Shown here in pieces: positions 53,683-64,000 of a stretch of DNA of 64,000 bases. The stretch is from Symbiodinium sp. CCMP2592 (taxonomy: Eukaryota; Sar; Dinophyceae; Suessiales; Symbiodiniaceae). Under the pieces are notes generated by a model, which saw only the letters and a list, made by a program, of their open reading frames with translations, did not search any database and was not told the origin of the DNA. The stretch spans positions 346,501 to 410,500 of the forward strand of contig CAJNDT010006002.1 of NCBI GenBank assembly GCA_905221615.1, given 5' to 3'. A program made the translations under genes and the position numbers. Each line of letters starts with the position of its first letter. The stretch's first letter is position 1.

Positions 53683-55302
53683 TCCGTGCGTACAGCCTTG
53701 GCATTCCACTCTTCCCAACATGTCGCAACACCATGTAGACACTTGTCTAAACGGCCAAGAAGCCAACTCTGCGGCAACATCAGATATGCGCTGAGAACTG
53801 TTTTCCCCCTATATGTTGGACGCCGATCGACGTGCGAATAGACAGCGACGTGAGATAGAGCGACCCCATGGCCCTTGAAGTCAGTGTCAGCGGCTTTCTT
53901 CCCCGGCCCTGCCTCCCACGCCTCTGCGTGGCGCTGCTCGTTCTCCAGCGCGGCTGCTCGAAGACCAAGGCAGGCGATAATTTTTATGCAGCTCACCCCG
54001 ATGAAGAGAAACTGCATCGTGGAGCCGCCATACGCGATCACGAAAACGGACTGCAGCAATGCTTGGGGTAGGTCTTCTGTAAGTGTGCAGGATGGCTTGC
54101 ACCGGGGACAGCTGCTTCAGAAGGTCATTCGCGTGGAAAGCTTGCATGTAGGCACCTGAAATGAAGAGCACCAGCACGCCCAATGCAGCCAAAATGTAGC
54201 CGAAGTACGACTGCGTGGCCACCGCCAGCCCAATGAAGAGCCAGTCCTTGAACACATCGAGGGGCTCCCCGAGGATCGGCAGCACCGCCTGAACGATTGG
54301 GTAGCCCAGCGAGGGCACCTCACAGTCGTTGGGAAGGCAGAGCACAAGGCCAACGGCTTGGAGAACATAGATCAGCAGCATAATCAGCACCCAGAACTCG
54401 TAGACCTCCCAGCATAGGCCGTCATGGGCATCCAGGCGACCTGTGGCTGAAGATAACAATGCCAAGGTGGCGCAGAAGATGTGCAGGGCCAGCTGCCAGA
54501 AGACGCGGTGCCAACAGAAGCCTTGACCAAGTTCGTTTTCTTCGTTTTTGTGCCCATGAACTGGCTGTGGGAGTAAGCCTTGACCATGTTCGTTGTCTTC
54601 GTTTTGGTGCCCATGAACTCGCAGTGGGGTGAAGCTGGGCGGCGGCTCAGACCGCATCCAGGCGGCCAGCCTGCGGCCCTCCCTTCCAAGGCGCGTCAGC
54701 AGCTCCCCAAGCACAAAGAAGGCGAAGATCAGCCAGAAGATCGATGACACATAGTAGTCAAACCTCTGCTCCTGCTCGCTTTTGCTAAGCTGGCTCCCGG
54801 CATGCGAGGGAAGTGCGTGCTCAGGTCGGTCCAACAAGTGCAGGCAGCTTGCCAGCTGTCTCCAGTCCTTCGGCAAAGAAATCCCCATCTTCGCTTCGGC
54901 CCAAACCGATGCGAACACTGCAACTTCCAGAGCTGAGAGCCCACTCAGAACCAGGACGACTTTAACGTATGATTCCGCCCCGCATCGACATCCTGCCGCC
55001 GGCAAACAAAGTAACACAGCCCAGAGAAGGGCGAACAGCGGCGCACTTGCCGTCTCGATGGCGAGAAGAAGCAAAACGTCGATCAGGAAATGCCAAACCA
55101 AAGTCGCCGGCTTGACCAGATTTGGAACAGCTGGGAGGAAGGACGCGGCCCTCTTGGCCTGAGCTAGGGTGCGTTCTGCCAGGCTCTGGGAGTCGAGGAG
55201 CCGCCTCGCAGGCTGGTCCATTGTTCCGGCCGAGAGCAGAACCAGGAGCACACAACATGCCAGCAGGACGAGTACGAGGAGCCGGGACGACGAGATCATC
55301 AT
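53649..55302 (-). CDS. Multi-pass membrane protein, one frameshift; XK-related-like (tentative)
   Basis: The start at 55,302 opens a hydrophobic leader (LLVLVLLACCVLLVLLSAG). About eight further membrane segments follow, among them LVWHFLIDVLLLLAI, VSSIFWLIFAFFVLGELL and YILAALGVLVLFISGAYM. A hydrophilic loop carries a tandem VHGHQNEDNEHGQG / VHGHKNEENELGQG repeat. After QLSPVQAILH the frame becomes hydrophilic and arginine-rich. The alternative frame instead reads LTEDLPQALLQSVFVIAYGG then STMQFLFIGVSCIKIIACL, clearly the continuing membrane protein. A one-base shift near 54,085-54,095 links them. E-x-x-PQ-x-x-LQ followed by a helix recalls XK-related scramblases, but I would not assign function. 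The C-terminal limit in the second frame (stop near 53,649) is uncertain. Confidence 0.7.
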
Positions 55303-56358
55303 GGCTCAGGCGGAGGAAGCAAGTCACAGTCAGTTCGTGTCCTAAGATCCGCGGATGCTCACGGGTGCTACAACATCCACTCATCTGCCCGGGCTCTGGG
55401 TATCATTCTGCAGAGCATCGCATGGCATGCCCAACGCTCTTGATCTGTTTGTGATGCTACGTTGAGCACGTCGGGTCTGCTGGGAGGGCCCTGTGGACAG
55501 CGGCCAAGTCGCAAGAAGTTCACGCATGGCATCTATATGCGCTGTAATTACTGGCCACTATGACATGGTAGGCTATAGTTAATCGACATTCTGCAGGAAA
55601 ACAGTGCTCCAGTATAGAACAAACCTGGAAGGTTACACCCAAGTCCGGAAAACTAACGGAACCGCCAATGATTGTCTGTGGCCACGATGTATGACACGAA
55701 GCTTGCAAGCCATCCCTCCGTCACGTGGTCTTTCCTTGAAGACAGGGTCGGAGCCGCACATTGTAGGATTTCATGTATGTTATTCAAGCTACTCGTCTCA
55801 TTGTACCCGTGATCTTGGCCACAGGATCAAGCAATTTCCTGCTCCTGCTTGCTCGAACAAGTTAACGCCGCAACCCACGGGAGACCCGAAGCAGCTACCG
55901 GAAAACTCCAGCCTTGAAACCGATGGCCTTGCTGCAAAGGTCCTCCTTCGCGCTGTTGGCACTTGAAGGCTTCAACTTAGGGTTCAGCCCAGTTTTGACA
56001 CTCTTTCTCGTGCTCGCGCACTTCTGAAACATAGGCATACCCAGTCTCCCAAAATAAGGCACCACTATTATACTCTATTGCGGGTCCCTCTCTTCTGAGA
56101 CTCCGTTTTTAAATGAGACTCCCAAGTACCAATACCGGGACCTCTCCATCTTGGTGCTCTTCCAGAAATAGCAGCCCACCAGTGTTCCATGATTTAGCAG
56201 ACTTGCCGCCCCCAAGCCGACACCGTCACGACCAACCCCGAAGCCAAGAAGACTTGCACCCTACACACCTCTGCCTCAAAGCCCAACCCAAGCTTCGAAT
56301 GCCCTGGAAAGTCCCGAAGCCGAAAGAGCAGCATCGAGCACTTTTCTTAAATCCCATC
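55303..56358. other. Region upstream of the membrane gene, no confident gene
   Basis: This region should hold the 5' end or promoter of the minus-strand membrane gene. An open plus frame at 55,604-55,966 (120 codons) has no domain or acceptor support. Confidence 0.4.
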
Positions 56359-56461
56359 TGGGTGGTTGTCAAAATTAGGTCCCCTTTTTGGGTACCCTAA
56401 ATATTAGGCGCCGCATCATACTAAGGAGCCAAAAAGGGACCATAATTTTGACAACTACCCA
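56359..56461. mobile_element. Inverted-repeat element, family D
   Basis: TGGGTGGTTGTCAAAATTAG and near-perfect inverse, ATC duplicated at both sides (3 bp). Confidence 0.8.
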
Positions 56462-56478
56462 TCTAACACTGACAAACA

Positions 56479-56589
56479 CTAGGATACCCAGTAACCTAAG
56501 ATAAAAAGGCCTCTCTTTTTGGTATTGGGTAACTTTATAAGGAACCTAGGACTACAAAAAGGGAATAAGGGTACTACTGGGCATCCTAG
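56479..56589. mobile_element. Inverted-repeat element, family I
   Basis: CTAGGATACCCAGTAACC to GGGTACTACTGGGCATCCTAG; nearly identical to 31,830-31,947. Confidence 0.8.
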
Positions 56590-56606
56590 AACAGCGGATA
56601 TGAAAG

Positions 56607-56694
56607 CTACGGCTCGGCCTCTGAGATGGTCATAGGCAGGACTTTCATCGGGATGCCTTCAAGGACCTGCAATGCAAGCTTGGCAAAGGGCTCT
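56607..56694 (-). CDS. Candidate C-terminal exon, unknown protein
   Basis: CCCAAG acceptor, reads EPFAKLALQVLEGIPMKVLP then MTISEAEP and a stop. Strongly protein-like in composition; a family I element follows immediately downstream. Parent gene unknown. Confidence 0.4.
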
Positions 56695-57489
56695 CTTGGG
56701 CGCTATATGGGTTTTATGAGGGGTTAAGATACGGGATCTTAAAGGGCCTCAATAAGAATTTGGGTGCTGGTGTTACGGCTGGGGTTTGAGGCTAGCGGGT
56801 TTCAGGGTTTGGGGCTTTGGGGCTTAGAGTGACGCTTTACATGGGCTTTACAAAAACCTGTATAAATGAACCCCAACCCAAACTTAGAAGGGCTCCAGTG
56901 TGCTGAGGGCGGTGCTTAGGATTTCTGGGTGCGGGTTGTGAGTCTATAAGTGGTGTTGTGTAATTAGGCAGGTTTTACAGTAGAAGCCCCAGAATGCTGT
57001 GCGATCAAGAGGCATGCTACAAGCGGCATCACCCCATCAGCACCGTTTACTAGTATGCCCGGGTCACTTTCTGTGAGGTCTGTTTTCTGAACCGGTGTCC
57101 TGACATCACAGCAGCAGCAGCAGCGGCAGCAGCAGTCGCAGTTGCAATCGCAGTCGCGGTAGTGGCAGTGGCAGTGGCAGTGTCCGCGGAACCAGCAGGG
57201 GCAGCAGTCGACGCATCCCACCCGGTGGACCTAGTTTCTGGTTTGAGGATTTAGAGTTTAAGGTTTTCGGACTGTTGGACTTGCCCTGTTGGGCTTTTAG
57301 GGCTGAGAGCATTGCTGGTTGGAAGCCTACAAGGCTTAGGCTTTCAGGTTTTGCTGAAGTTCAGGTCTTTTCCTTTTAGGACGTTTCTGTAACATATTTT
57401 GGGTGGGTCTAGGTTCGAGGGTGCTATTAAAGGCTCTTTGGTTTAAAATAGACCTCTAGGGACGGGTTTACGCTTTGGGTTTATAGCTT

Positions 57490-57571
57490 TGCACGATGTC
57501 TCTGTCTGGAGCCGGAGTTTCTGATCAAGGTTCAAACCGCGCCACACCCGTTCTTCCAAACGCCGGGAAAC
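57490..57571 (-). CDS. Candidate exon, unknown protein
   Basis: CCTAAG|GTT acceptor, phase 0, reads VSRRLEERVWRGLNLDQKLR then LQTETS. Charged and helix-like. Donor undefined. Confidence 0.35.
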
Positions 57572-57589
57572 CTTAGGCCCTGAACCCCA

Positions 57590-57705
57590 AACCCTACAAC
57601 CCGAAACGCTAAACCCTAAACCTCTAAACCCTAAACCCCTAAACCCTCAAACCCCAAAACCCTAAACCCTAAGCCCTAAACCCCTAAACCCCTAAATCCT
57701 ACAAC
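57590..57705. repeat. CCCTAAA/CCCCTAAA run
   Basis: About twelve imperfect telomere-like units directly upstream (minus sense) of the exon at 57,490-57,571. Confidence 0.75.
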
Positions 57706-58671
57706 TTCAACCCACAGCGTAAGCCCGGTGCAAGCGAAAGCCTAGGAACCCAGAACCTGCTGACGCAACAAAGATCCTAATCCCTGCAGACCCAGGCAAG
57801 GCTGATTGTGAAAATCGCGTAAATTACAAGGGCCTTGCATGTTTTGATGTAAAGTACCTTCCTTGATTAACGGGGCGTTGAGCTCTCTTGGATCTTGCTC
57901 TCGCTCGGATGTCTTTGCTCACGCGTCGAGGCATTGTAATGGTTTAGGGCTTAGGGTTTAGGGTTTCGGGTTCAGGGCTGAAAGCTTGTAATGAAGACTT
58001 TTCATGGTTTTGGAGTTTGGGCTTGCAATAACACCCCTGGATTTGCATGAAAACTCGATGAAGGCTCCTATCGTGATCTCAGGAATAAGCTATTCCTCAT
58101 TCAGGGCGGATGCGGAATTATGCTCATCTAAACCCAGGAGCCCAAATTCCTGACTAAGGAAAGCCCCTACCGTTACATCTATAAGAAACCTAACACGAAC
58201 CGTGGCTTCCCGTAAACCCTTAACCCTAAACCCTATATGACAGTATATGACTCCACCAATGCCTTCGGCCTTCAGGACCCCCGAAACTCCTAACCTTCAA
58301 CTTCTCGTCTCAACCCCACATCCGGAAACGCGTCCCTAAACCCGAAACCCTACCCCTAAACCTTCAGAGCATCGGAACCGAAACCAAGGGTTCAGCCACA
58401 ACCGCCAAAACCCTTCGACCCAAACAGACATCCAGCCCCGATCTACGACCTCAAGCCCTCACGAACCTAACACGCCCCAGTTAACCAAAGGCTCCAAGAC
58501 CCAGAACCTGGAACCACTTCGCTCTACAATACGCTCAAAGTCTAAAACCCAAACCCCCGAGCCTGCAAGCCTCACAGCCCCGAAATCCACCAATTAAGAA
58601 GAACAACAAATGTTTGAAAGCAACGACCCCGCCGCCCCTCCTACACGAAACCTCAAACCCTGCCCCCTCCC
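57706..58671. other. Intron-like region, no confident exon
   Basis: Degenerate telomere-like text on both strands; small GC-rich patches near 57,740 and 57,900 remain unassigned. Confidence 0.4.
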
Positions 58672-58739
58672 TCAAGCAGCTGGGTGCCGCACCCGACCCA
58701 GAGAAACCACCAAGAAGCAGGGGCCTAAGAGCTGGGGGC
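58672..58739 (-). CDS. LF-LG-like exon (candidate)
   Basis: CTAAG|G acceptor, reads PQLLGPCFLVVSLGRVRHPA then a stop. L-L-G-x-x-F-x-x-x-x-L-G resembles the repeat. The plus strand also offers SLKQLGAAPDPEKPP, so strand is uncertain. Confidence 0.25.
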
Positions 58740-59049
58740 CTTAGCGCTCGGAAGGGTTTAGGGCTCGGGGTTCGGGGATTAGCGTTTGGGGCTTGGGGTT
58801 TAATGGCTTAGGGTTTCGGGGCTTAGGGCGTTTTTTTGAGGTGGGGGCGGGGTCGGGTTTCGGCTTAGGCTTTCGGGTGAATTTGGGTGTTGGGTTAGGG
58901 CATACAGTAGGGCTTAGAAAAGTCAGAACCTTGGGTTGTTTGCTTTTGTGCTTTCTTCTTAGATGTTTCTGGGTTGTAGGGTTTTGGGGCTTAGGGCAAT
59001 ACCAAGGTTGAGGGGTTTATGGGGGAGGTTGGGGTTCAGGGTTAGATTG

Positions 59050-59220
59050 GGGTTTAGGCGTAGAAGCAGTAGTAGCCGCAAGAGCAAGAACGGTACTAGT
59101 ATCAGCATCATCATGGTCATCGTCATCATCACCGTCATCATCATCACCATCCCCATAGTCGTCATCACCACCGTCGTTATCATGGCCATCATCATGACCG
59201 TCATCCCCACAATCACCGGC
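59050..59220. repeat. ATC-rich cryptic microsatellite
   Basis: Imperfect ATC/GTC triplets; open frames here (Ile/Met/Val-rich) are artefacts. Confidence 0.75.
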
Positions 59221-59524
59221 GACAATGACAACGTCTCAAAATGGACTTCATCATCGTTGCAGCTGCACCAATCACCATAATCGTAAAAAGGCTGGTATAG
59301 CAACAGGAATACCGACATAGATGGCAATGCAAAGGGGAAAGGCAGTAAATCATGACATGTAGTAGTACTAATGCAGACAGAGACAGCTAGCAGAATGATA
59401 ACAGAATTCTTACAGGATGTTGGCTATTGATTCTGCTTTCTTGCATCAAAGATATCCTACTTGTAGTGCTCGAAATACCTCGAAACCTGCAAACCCTCAA
59501 AACCTACGTGGGCCCTTAAACCCG

Positions 59525-59665
59525 TGATATATGTATGTAATATATTATACTATATACGATATACTTTATATTCTATTTACTACTATAATATAGTATATAT
59601 GATATATGTTATATGATATATCATATTATATATATATATATATATATGCTTCCCCCCCCCCCCCC
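59525..59665. repeat. AT-rich block ending in poly-C
   Basis: About 120 bp of TATA-type DNA followed by about 14 C. Confidence 0.85.
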
Positions 59666-59672
59666 AAAGATC

Positions 59673-59804
59673 CGCGCATTTTGGCTTTATTCGGAAGGAA
59701 CCCCCCCCAATATGAGTCGCAATTTGTTCTTAGTCGGAAGGAACGCCCTCAAATATGATTCGCGCGTTTTGGCCTTATTAGGAAAGAACCCCCTCAAATA
59801 TGAC
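59673..59804. repeat. 44-bp tandem repeat, 3 diverged copies
   Basis: Units start near 59,673, 59,718 and 59,761. Each holds CGCNNTTT, then CGGAAGGAAC and CCTCAAATATGA-like text. Next to it a perfect 24-bp repeat (ATTCCACAGCATTGCCGGA) occurs twice, at 59,830 and 59,854. Confidence 0.75.
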
Positions 59805-59877
59805 TCAATTAATCCGAAACAACCCTTCCATTCCACAGCATTGCCGGAGTACCATTCCACAGCATTGCCGGATTACC

Positions 59878-60819
59878 CTTGGTACCCACATCACTTACAA
59901 CAGCATGTAGCTGCAGTATTTGTAAACCCTTATGCATGTCTCTTTGCATATGGACACGGGTGATGGACATAAAGCGTAAACTTTCCGAGGGAGGAATATG
60001 CGAATACAAACGAACACGACTGCACCTCTGAAATGAAAAGACAACGACAATGTGGACCGGGTGATCGGTGATGGAGACAAACGGTGGCACAATGATCGTG
60101 ACTTTAGGGTCTGTTTAGCTAGTTTTTTATATAGACAATATCAAACGCTTAGCTAAATGCTACATAGCCATATCACGCATTCTACAAACCGAAACCCAGA
60201 AAGTTTCGCACTGATTCAGACATAGAATTAAAAGCACAAATGTCAAATTTCAGGTTCGTCCACGCATCCCGGCACGCTCGCATGCAGGATATTGCTATGC
60301 ACCTGTTTACCTTTGATATCGGTCGTCATCGTGTCTGAAAACAATTATGCCACTGGTTTCAACAACTGTACTATCCCTCGGTGTATGAGCACAAGAAGAT
60401 TCCTGGCATTCGTAGTCTCATGTCAAAGACTGGATATGGCATCCATACATCATCATATGCTGTTCCTCTGTCAATATGATACGCAACAGTTTGCATTCGG
60501 TCCAGGATAATTTTCTATATAAATGTTGCAACACAGAAGGTTGTGATTGCTAGTTTGTACATGTGTACATCAGATATGGTCCTCAGGTATGAAATCTTAC
60601 CTTACCCATAGGCAATGCGTCAAGGACAGGGGTTCTCTGGCTAAACAGCCACCAGGCCAATCCATGAAGCTAATGACACGGTGCACCACAGTTACCACTC
60701 CTCCATAGCATATAACTGCCGGCCTGACATGCATATTGTCTTGCATATGTCAGCCCATGGATATGACACGAAAATGTAATATCTTCATGGCATGTTGGAG
60801 AAAAAACAAGTACGCAAAT
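59878..60819. other. Unique-looking DNA without a recognised gene
   Basis: Lower telomere-like content than elsewhere; only short frames. I see nothing I can assign. Confidence 0.4.
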
Positions 60820-61910
60820 ACTCCGGCATCGACATCGACCACGAAGATCTGGGTTTCTATATAGAGGATCTACAAAGTTTCTATATGGAATCTATAGAAC
60901 TTTCGATATGGGCCCATATGAGGGATCTACAAGGGGTTTCTAATGGGTTTTTTTGCAATGGATGTACAAGGTGTCTATAAGGAATATAAACGGGTTTGCT
61001 ATAAGGGCTCCATATGAGGGATCCATAATGAGTTTCTAGAAACTCTCTCTATAGGGATCTATAGTTTTTCTATATCATGGGTTTCTATAAGGTCTCTACA
61101 TAGAGGATCTATAAGATTTCAAGAAGGAATCTGTAAGGGTTTCTACATGGGCCCAAAATGAGGGATCTATACCGGGCTTCTATGTGGTTTCTAGAGGGGG
61201 GAAAACCACATAGAGGGGAATCTACTAGTTTTCATAAGGAGTATATAAAAGTTGTCTATGAAGGCTCCGTGCAAGGAATCTCTCAAAGTTTTCTATAAAG
61301 AACTCCATTTGTGGATCTATAAGGGGCTTCTGTAACTCTCTATATAAGGGATCTATAAAGTTTCTATAAGAATCTATAAAGGCTGTCTATGAGGGCTCCA
61401 TATCAGGGATCTATAGGGAGCTCCCATAAGGTTCTACGATGGGGCTCTGCAATGCAAGGACTTCTATAATGAATCCATAAGGATTCTCGATAAGGGATCT
61501 ATACGGGATCTCTATAAGGTCTCTATAGGGAATTCATAAGGCTTCTAGAGAGAATCTATAACGGTTATTTGGAACGGCTCCAAAACAGAGCTGTATGAGG
61601 GTTTTCCATAAGGTCGTTATAGATGGGATCTATTCTTCAAGGTGTTCATAAGGCCGCTGTTTTGGGAACCCACACGGTTTCGGAACGGAATCTGTAACAG
61701 AGTTCTATAAGGGATCTATGAGGGGTTTCTCGAAGGTTTCTATACAGGGGATCTATAAGGTTTCTATAAGGAATCTATGGTTTTTCTATACGGGCTCCAT
61801 TTCAGGTCTATAAGGTCTTTATATAAGGAATCTGTAAGGTTTCTATAAAAAAAATCTATAAGGGAATCTGTAAGGTTTCTATAAAGAGTCTATAAGGGTT
61901 TAGGATTCTC
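60820..61910. repeat. Degenerate GGATCTATAAGG/TTTCTATAAGG tandem field
   Basis: About 1.1 kb of alternating GATCTATA and TTTCTATAAGG units with 15-17 bp spacing, strongly diverged, with ATATGGGCTCC interspersed. The GGGATCTATA unit also occurs inside composite family A elements. Confidence 0.8.
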
Positions 61911-62080
61911 GACACGGTCTCTACACAGGGGATAGACAAATTTTCTAATAAGGAATATTTATCAGGGTTGTTGAGAAAGGAGGGGGAAGGTGGGGAGGTG
62001 AAAAGAGAGAAGGGGAGGGAAGGGGAGAGGGATGGGAAGGGCTGTTGCCGGCAACACATCGGGTATTAGATCTCGGATGC

Positions 62081-62388
62081 AGGCCTTAGCCCCGGTACAA
62101 ACCGGTACAACCGGTACAAGTTGTACCGGTCTTCTCCTGGAACCTTGGAAGGGTCCCCCCGGTACAAACCGGTACAACCGGTACAACTTGTACCGGGGGA
62201 ATCCAAGATTCCAAGATTCCAAGATTGCTGCGAACTCTTTCTCGGAATCTTGGATACCGGAGCCCATCCAGTTCCAGGATTCCAAAAAAGACTCCGCAGC
62301 AATCTTGGAATCTTGGAATCTTGGATTCCCCCGGTACAACTTGTACCGGTTGTACCGGTTTGTACCGGGGCTAAGGGGCCAAGGCCTG
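62081..62388. repeat. 308-bp nested palindrome with CCGGTACAA units
   Basis: The outer arms (62,084-62,129 and about 62,330-62,376; CCTTAGCCCCGGTACAAACC) are perfect over about 46 bp. Inner arms of about 50 bp carry CCGGTACAACTTGTACCGGG plus three AATCCAAGATTCC-type units, repeated in inverse. The 9-mer CCGGTACAA and its inverse occur many times. It would fold into a long stepped hairpin. Confidence 0.85.
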
Positions 62389-62557
62389 TACCCACTATCT
62401 TTGGAGCGGAGTTTGCCCAACCATGTGTGTGTGTGTGTCTGCTAAATGTTGTGGTATTCACGTAGGAAGACACACATACAGACGACATGAAGAACAAACA
62501 AACGGGGATGGCACACGAAGAGCTGGAAACAGACAGAAAGCGTGGATCTTTGGGGGG

Positions 62558-62627
62558 GGGGTACCATATATATATATATATATATATATTATGTATCATC
62601 TATGGTATATTATACTATCATAAATAA

Positions 62628-62674
<47 letters not shown>

Positions 62675-62690
62675 CACACACTTCACATAG
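62558..62690. repeat. Poly-G then AT microsatellites
   Basis: A G run, then two AT blocks (62,565-62,590 and 62,630-62,675). Confidence 0.85.
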
Positions 62691-62860
62691 GAACCTCCCA
62701 ACCAAACCGGACGCAACGCAACTTTCCGTTGGCCTAGCGACAAAGGCAAAATACTAAGAACACAACACACATAAACCCTACTAAATCCGAGCAGCCCGAG
62801 GAAAAGAACTCTGACCTCAATCGCAAGACCCAAAAAAAACCGAAAACCTCAACTGTGAAC

Positions 62861-64000
62861 CAAGAACTCCGTCCGGGCTGGGTGCCGGCTGTGGAGTCGT
62901 CAGACTTCCAAAAAGCCCCCGGGCTCCAGATGGGTGGGATCTGCCTGTGGCTTAGGGTTTAAGTTCAGGGCCTAAGGTTAGGGTCTGGGGCTTAGGTTTG
63001 TCGAACAAGGCTTAGTGAGGAGAGCTTAGGGTTTCGGGCTTGGGGGTTTAGAGCTTAAGCACAAAACTGTTCCCGACATCCTTAGAAACACGATCCTACC
63101 ACTTATAGGGTCTATATAAAGGGCGCGGGGTCAACATACGGCTTAAGGTTTCGGGCTATTGGGTATATGAGTGGTCTTTTATAGCATGGTCATATGCGTA
63201 CTTATATGGAGGCTATACTTCAGGGGTAATACGAACCCTTCTCAAGCGGTCTGGCGAGGCAAGAGAAAGCACTGCGCACATCATCCGAGGGATCCTTGTT
63301 ACCTTGTTCATCTCAGGACATCCTGAACCCTAGGCCGTCAGAGGAAGCTGGAGGGAACGGCAAACCGCGCTGCTGGGCATGCTGAGATTGGGGAGGCATC
63401 CCAACAGAAAGTACGAAGATGCCCCCGCGAAGCCTAAAGCCTAACAGGCTAGGGAGTCTGGACTGCAATGAAACCCTGAACGCTCCCTCACAAGCCTTCC
63501 CGATCTCCCCTGTGCTCAGGCTGGGCAGTGACATGCTTGAAACACGTGAAACTCGCTCTGTTTATCATTCGTCGTGAGTTCATGGCCTTGCTTGATCCGT
63601 AAAACCATTAAAAGCGGCTGTAGCCAATCCGTGAGGGCTACAGGGAAGTTTTCGGCTTCGACTTCTGCAAAGCGAACGCCTGCCACGGCGAGGCTCCTTG
63701 CTCCTCGTCTGCAGAACATTAAAATCTGGCTTTGGGACTGGTCCCCAAAGAGCCAAATACTGCTTCATGTCAAAAATACACGTACCTTAAAATTACACAG
63801 AGCCCCATATTTATTGCGTAAGGCATACATTCCTGGATTTCGATTACGTAAGAGGTACCGGGCTCCCAGGGTTTCGGACTGGCAAAACGAAGCCTCCAAC
63901 CCAAAATCGAGAAACGAGACACAGGCACCACAGGACGACTTTCTGGGTTGCTACTCCAACCGCAAGCCCCGTTTCACAGTCCTACTTCTCAAAACTTGCT
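62861..64000. repeat. Dispersed repeat of about 1.2 kb, copy 2 (runs off the window)
   Basis: It matches 48,865-50,110 in order and orientation, best at 63,655-64,000. The same minus frame (RRGARSLAVAGVRFAEV, then FPVALTDWLQPL) is open after CTGCAG. Confidence 0.75.

Noticed and set aside
55303..55420. Spliced-leader relic upstream of the membrane gene
   Set aside because: I looked for the conserved TTTGGCTCAAG end of the dinoflagellate leader near the apparently intronless genes and did not find it.
59050..59327. Met/Ile/Val-rich frames at 59 kb
   Set aside because: They are explained by imperfect ATC triplets.
1..64000. Window as a chromosome end because of TTTAGGG repeats
   Set aside because: The arrays are short, in both orientations and spread throughout, with genes between them. 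They are interstitial.

Overview
This is nuclear DNA from a eukaryote, most likely a dinoflagellate (Symbiodiniaceae or a relative). Five things point there. (1) The RCC1-like repeats with an HTCAVRSDGQL core and the 42-residue tetratricopeptide repeats are protein types that are greatly expanded in dinoflagellates. (2) Candidate exons begin after an AG|G acceptor, and one well-delimited intron has a GC donor. (3) Plant/alveolate-type TTTAGGG telomere-like repeats are scattered through the whole window. (4) Almost all coding signal lies on one strand (minus), as in dinoflagellate unidirectional gene blocks. (5) There are many small inverted-repeat elements. There is no bacterial gene organisation, and I recognised no rRNA, tRNA or CRISPR array.

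Layout. 1-3.7 kb: telomere-like and inverted-repeat DNA. 4.2-5.6 kb: RCC1-like repeat gene with a frameshifted 3' end. 6.4-7.9 kb: decayed retroelement with an RNase H domain. 8-16 kb: sparse candidate exons, inverted-repeat elements and a 1-kb trinucleotide microsatellite. 16.6-40.6 kb: more than twenty short minus-strand candidate exons, about one per kilobase. Most share a 12-residue pattern, x-L-F-x-x-L-G-x-x-[FWY]-x-x. They are separated by telomere-like repeats and inverted-repeat elements that look intronic. A few similar exons occur at 2-9, 43-48 and 58.7 kb. 44.3-45.1 kb: a two-exon Pro/Ala/Tyr repeat gene. 48.9-50.1 kb and 62.9-64.0 kb: two copies of a dispersed repeat of about 1.2 kb. 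50.3-51.8 kb: CA-rich low-complexity block. 52.2-53.4 kb: TPR gene. 53.6-55.3 kb: multi-pass membrane protein. 56-60 kb: sparse exons and repeats. 60.8-62.4 kb: a degenerate TATAGATCC-type repeat field followed by a 308-bp nested palindrome.

The most interesting signal is the family of dispersed LF-x2-LG exons. If they are spliced together, they would form one or more very large minus-strand genes whose protein is an amphipathic helical repeat array. I do not recognise the family and propose no function. Exon boundaries are inferred by eye from reading frame and AG acceptors, and most donor sites are undefined. All inverted-repeat family letters (A-L) used below are my own labels.
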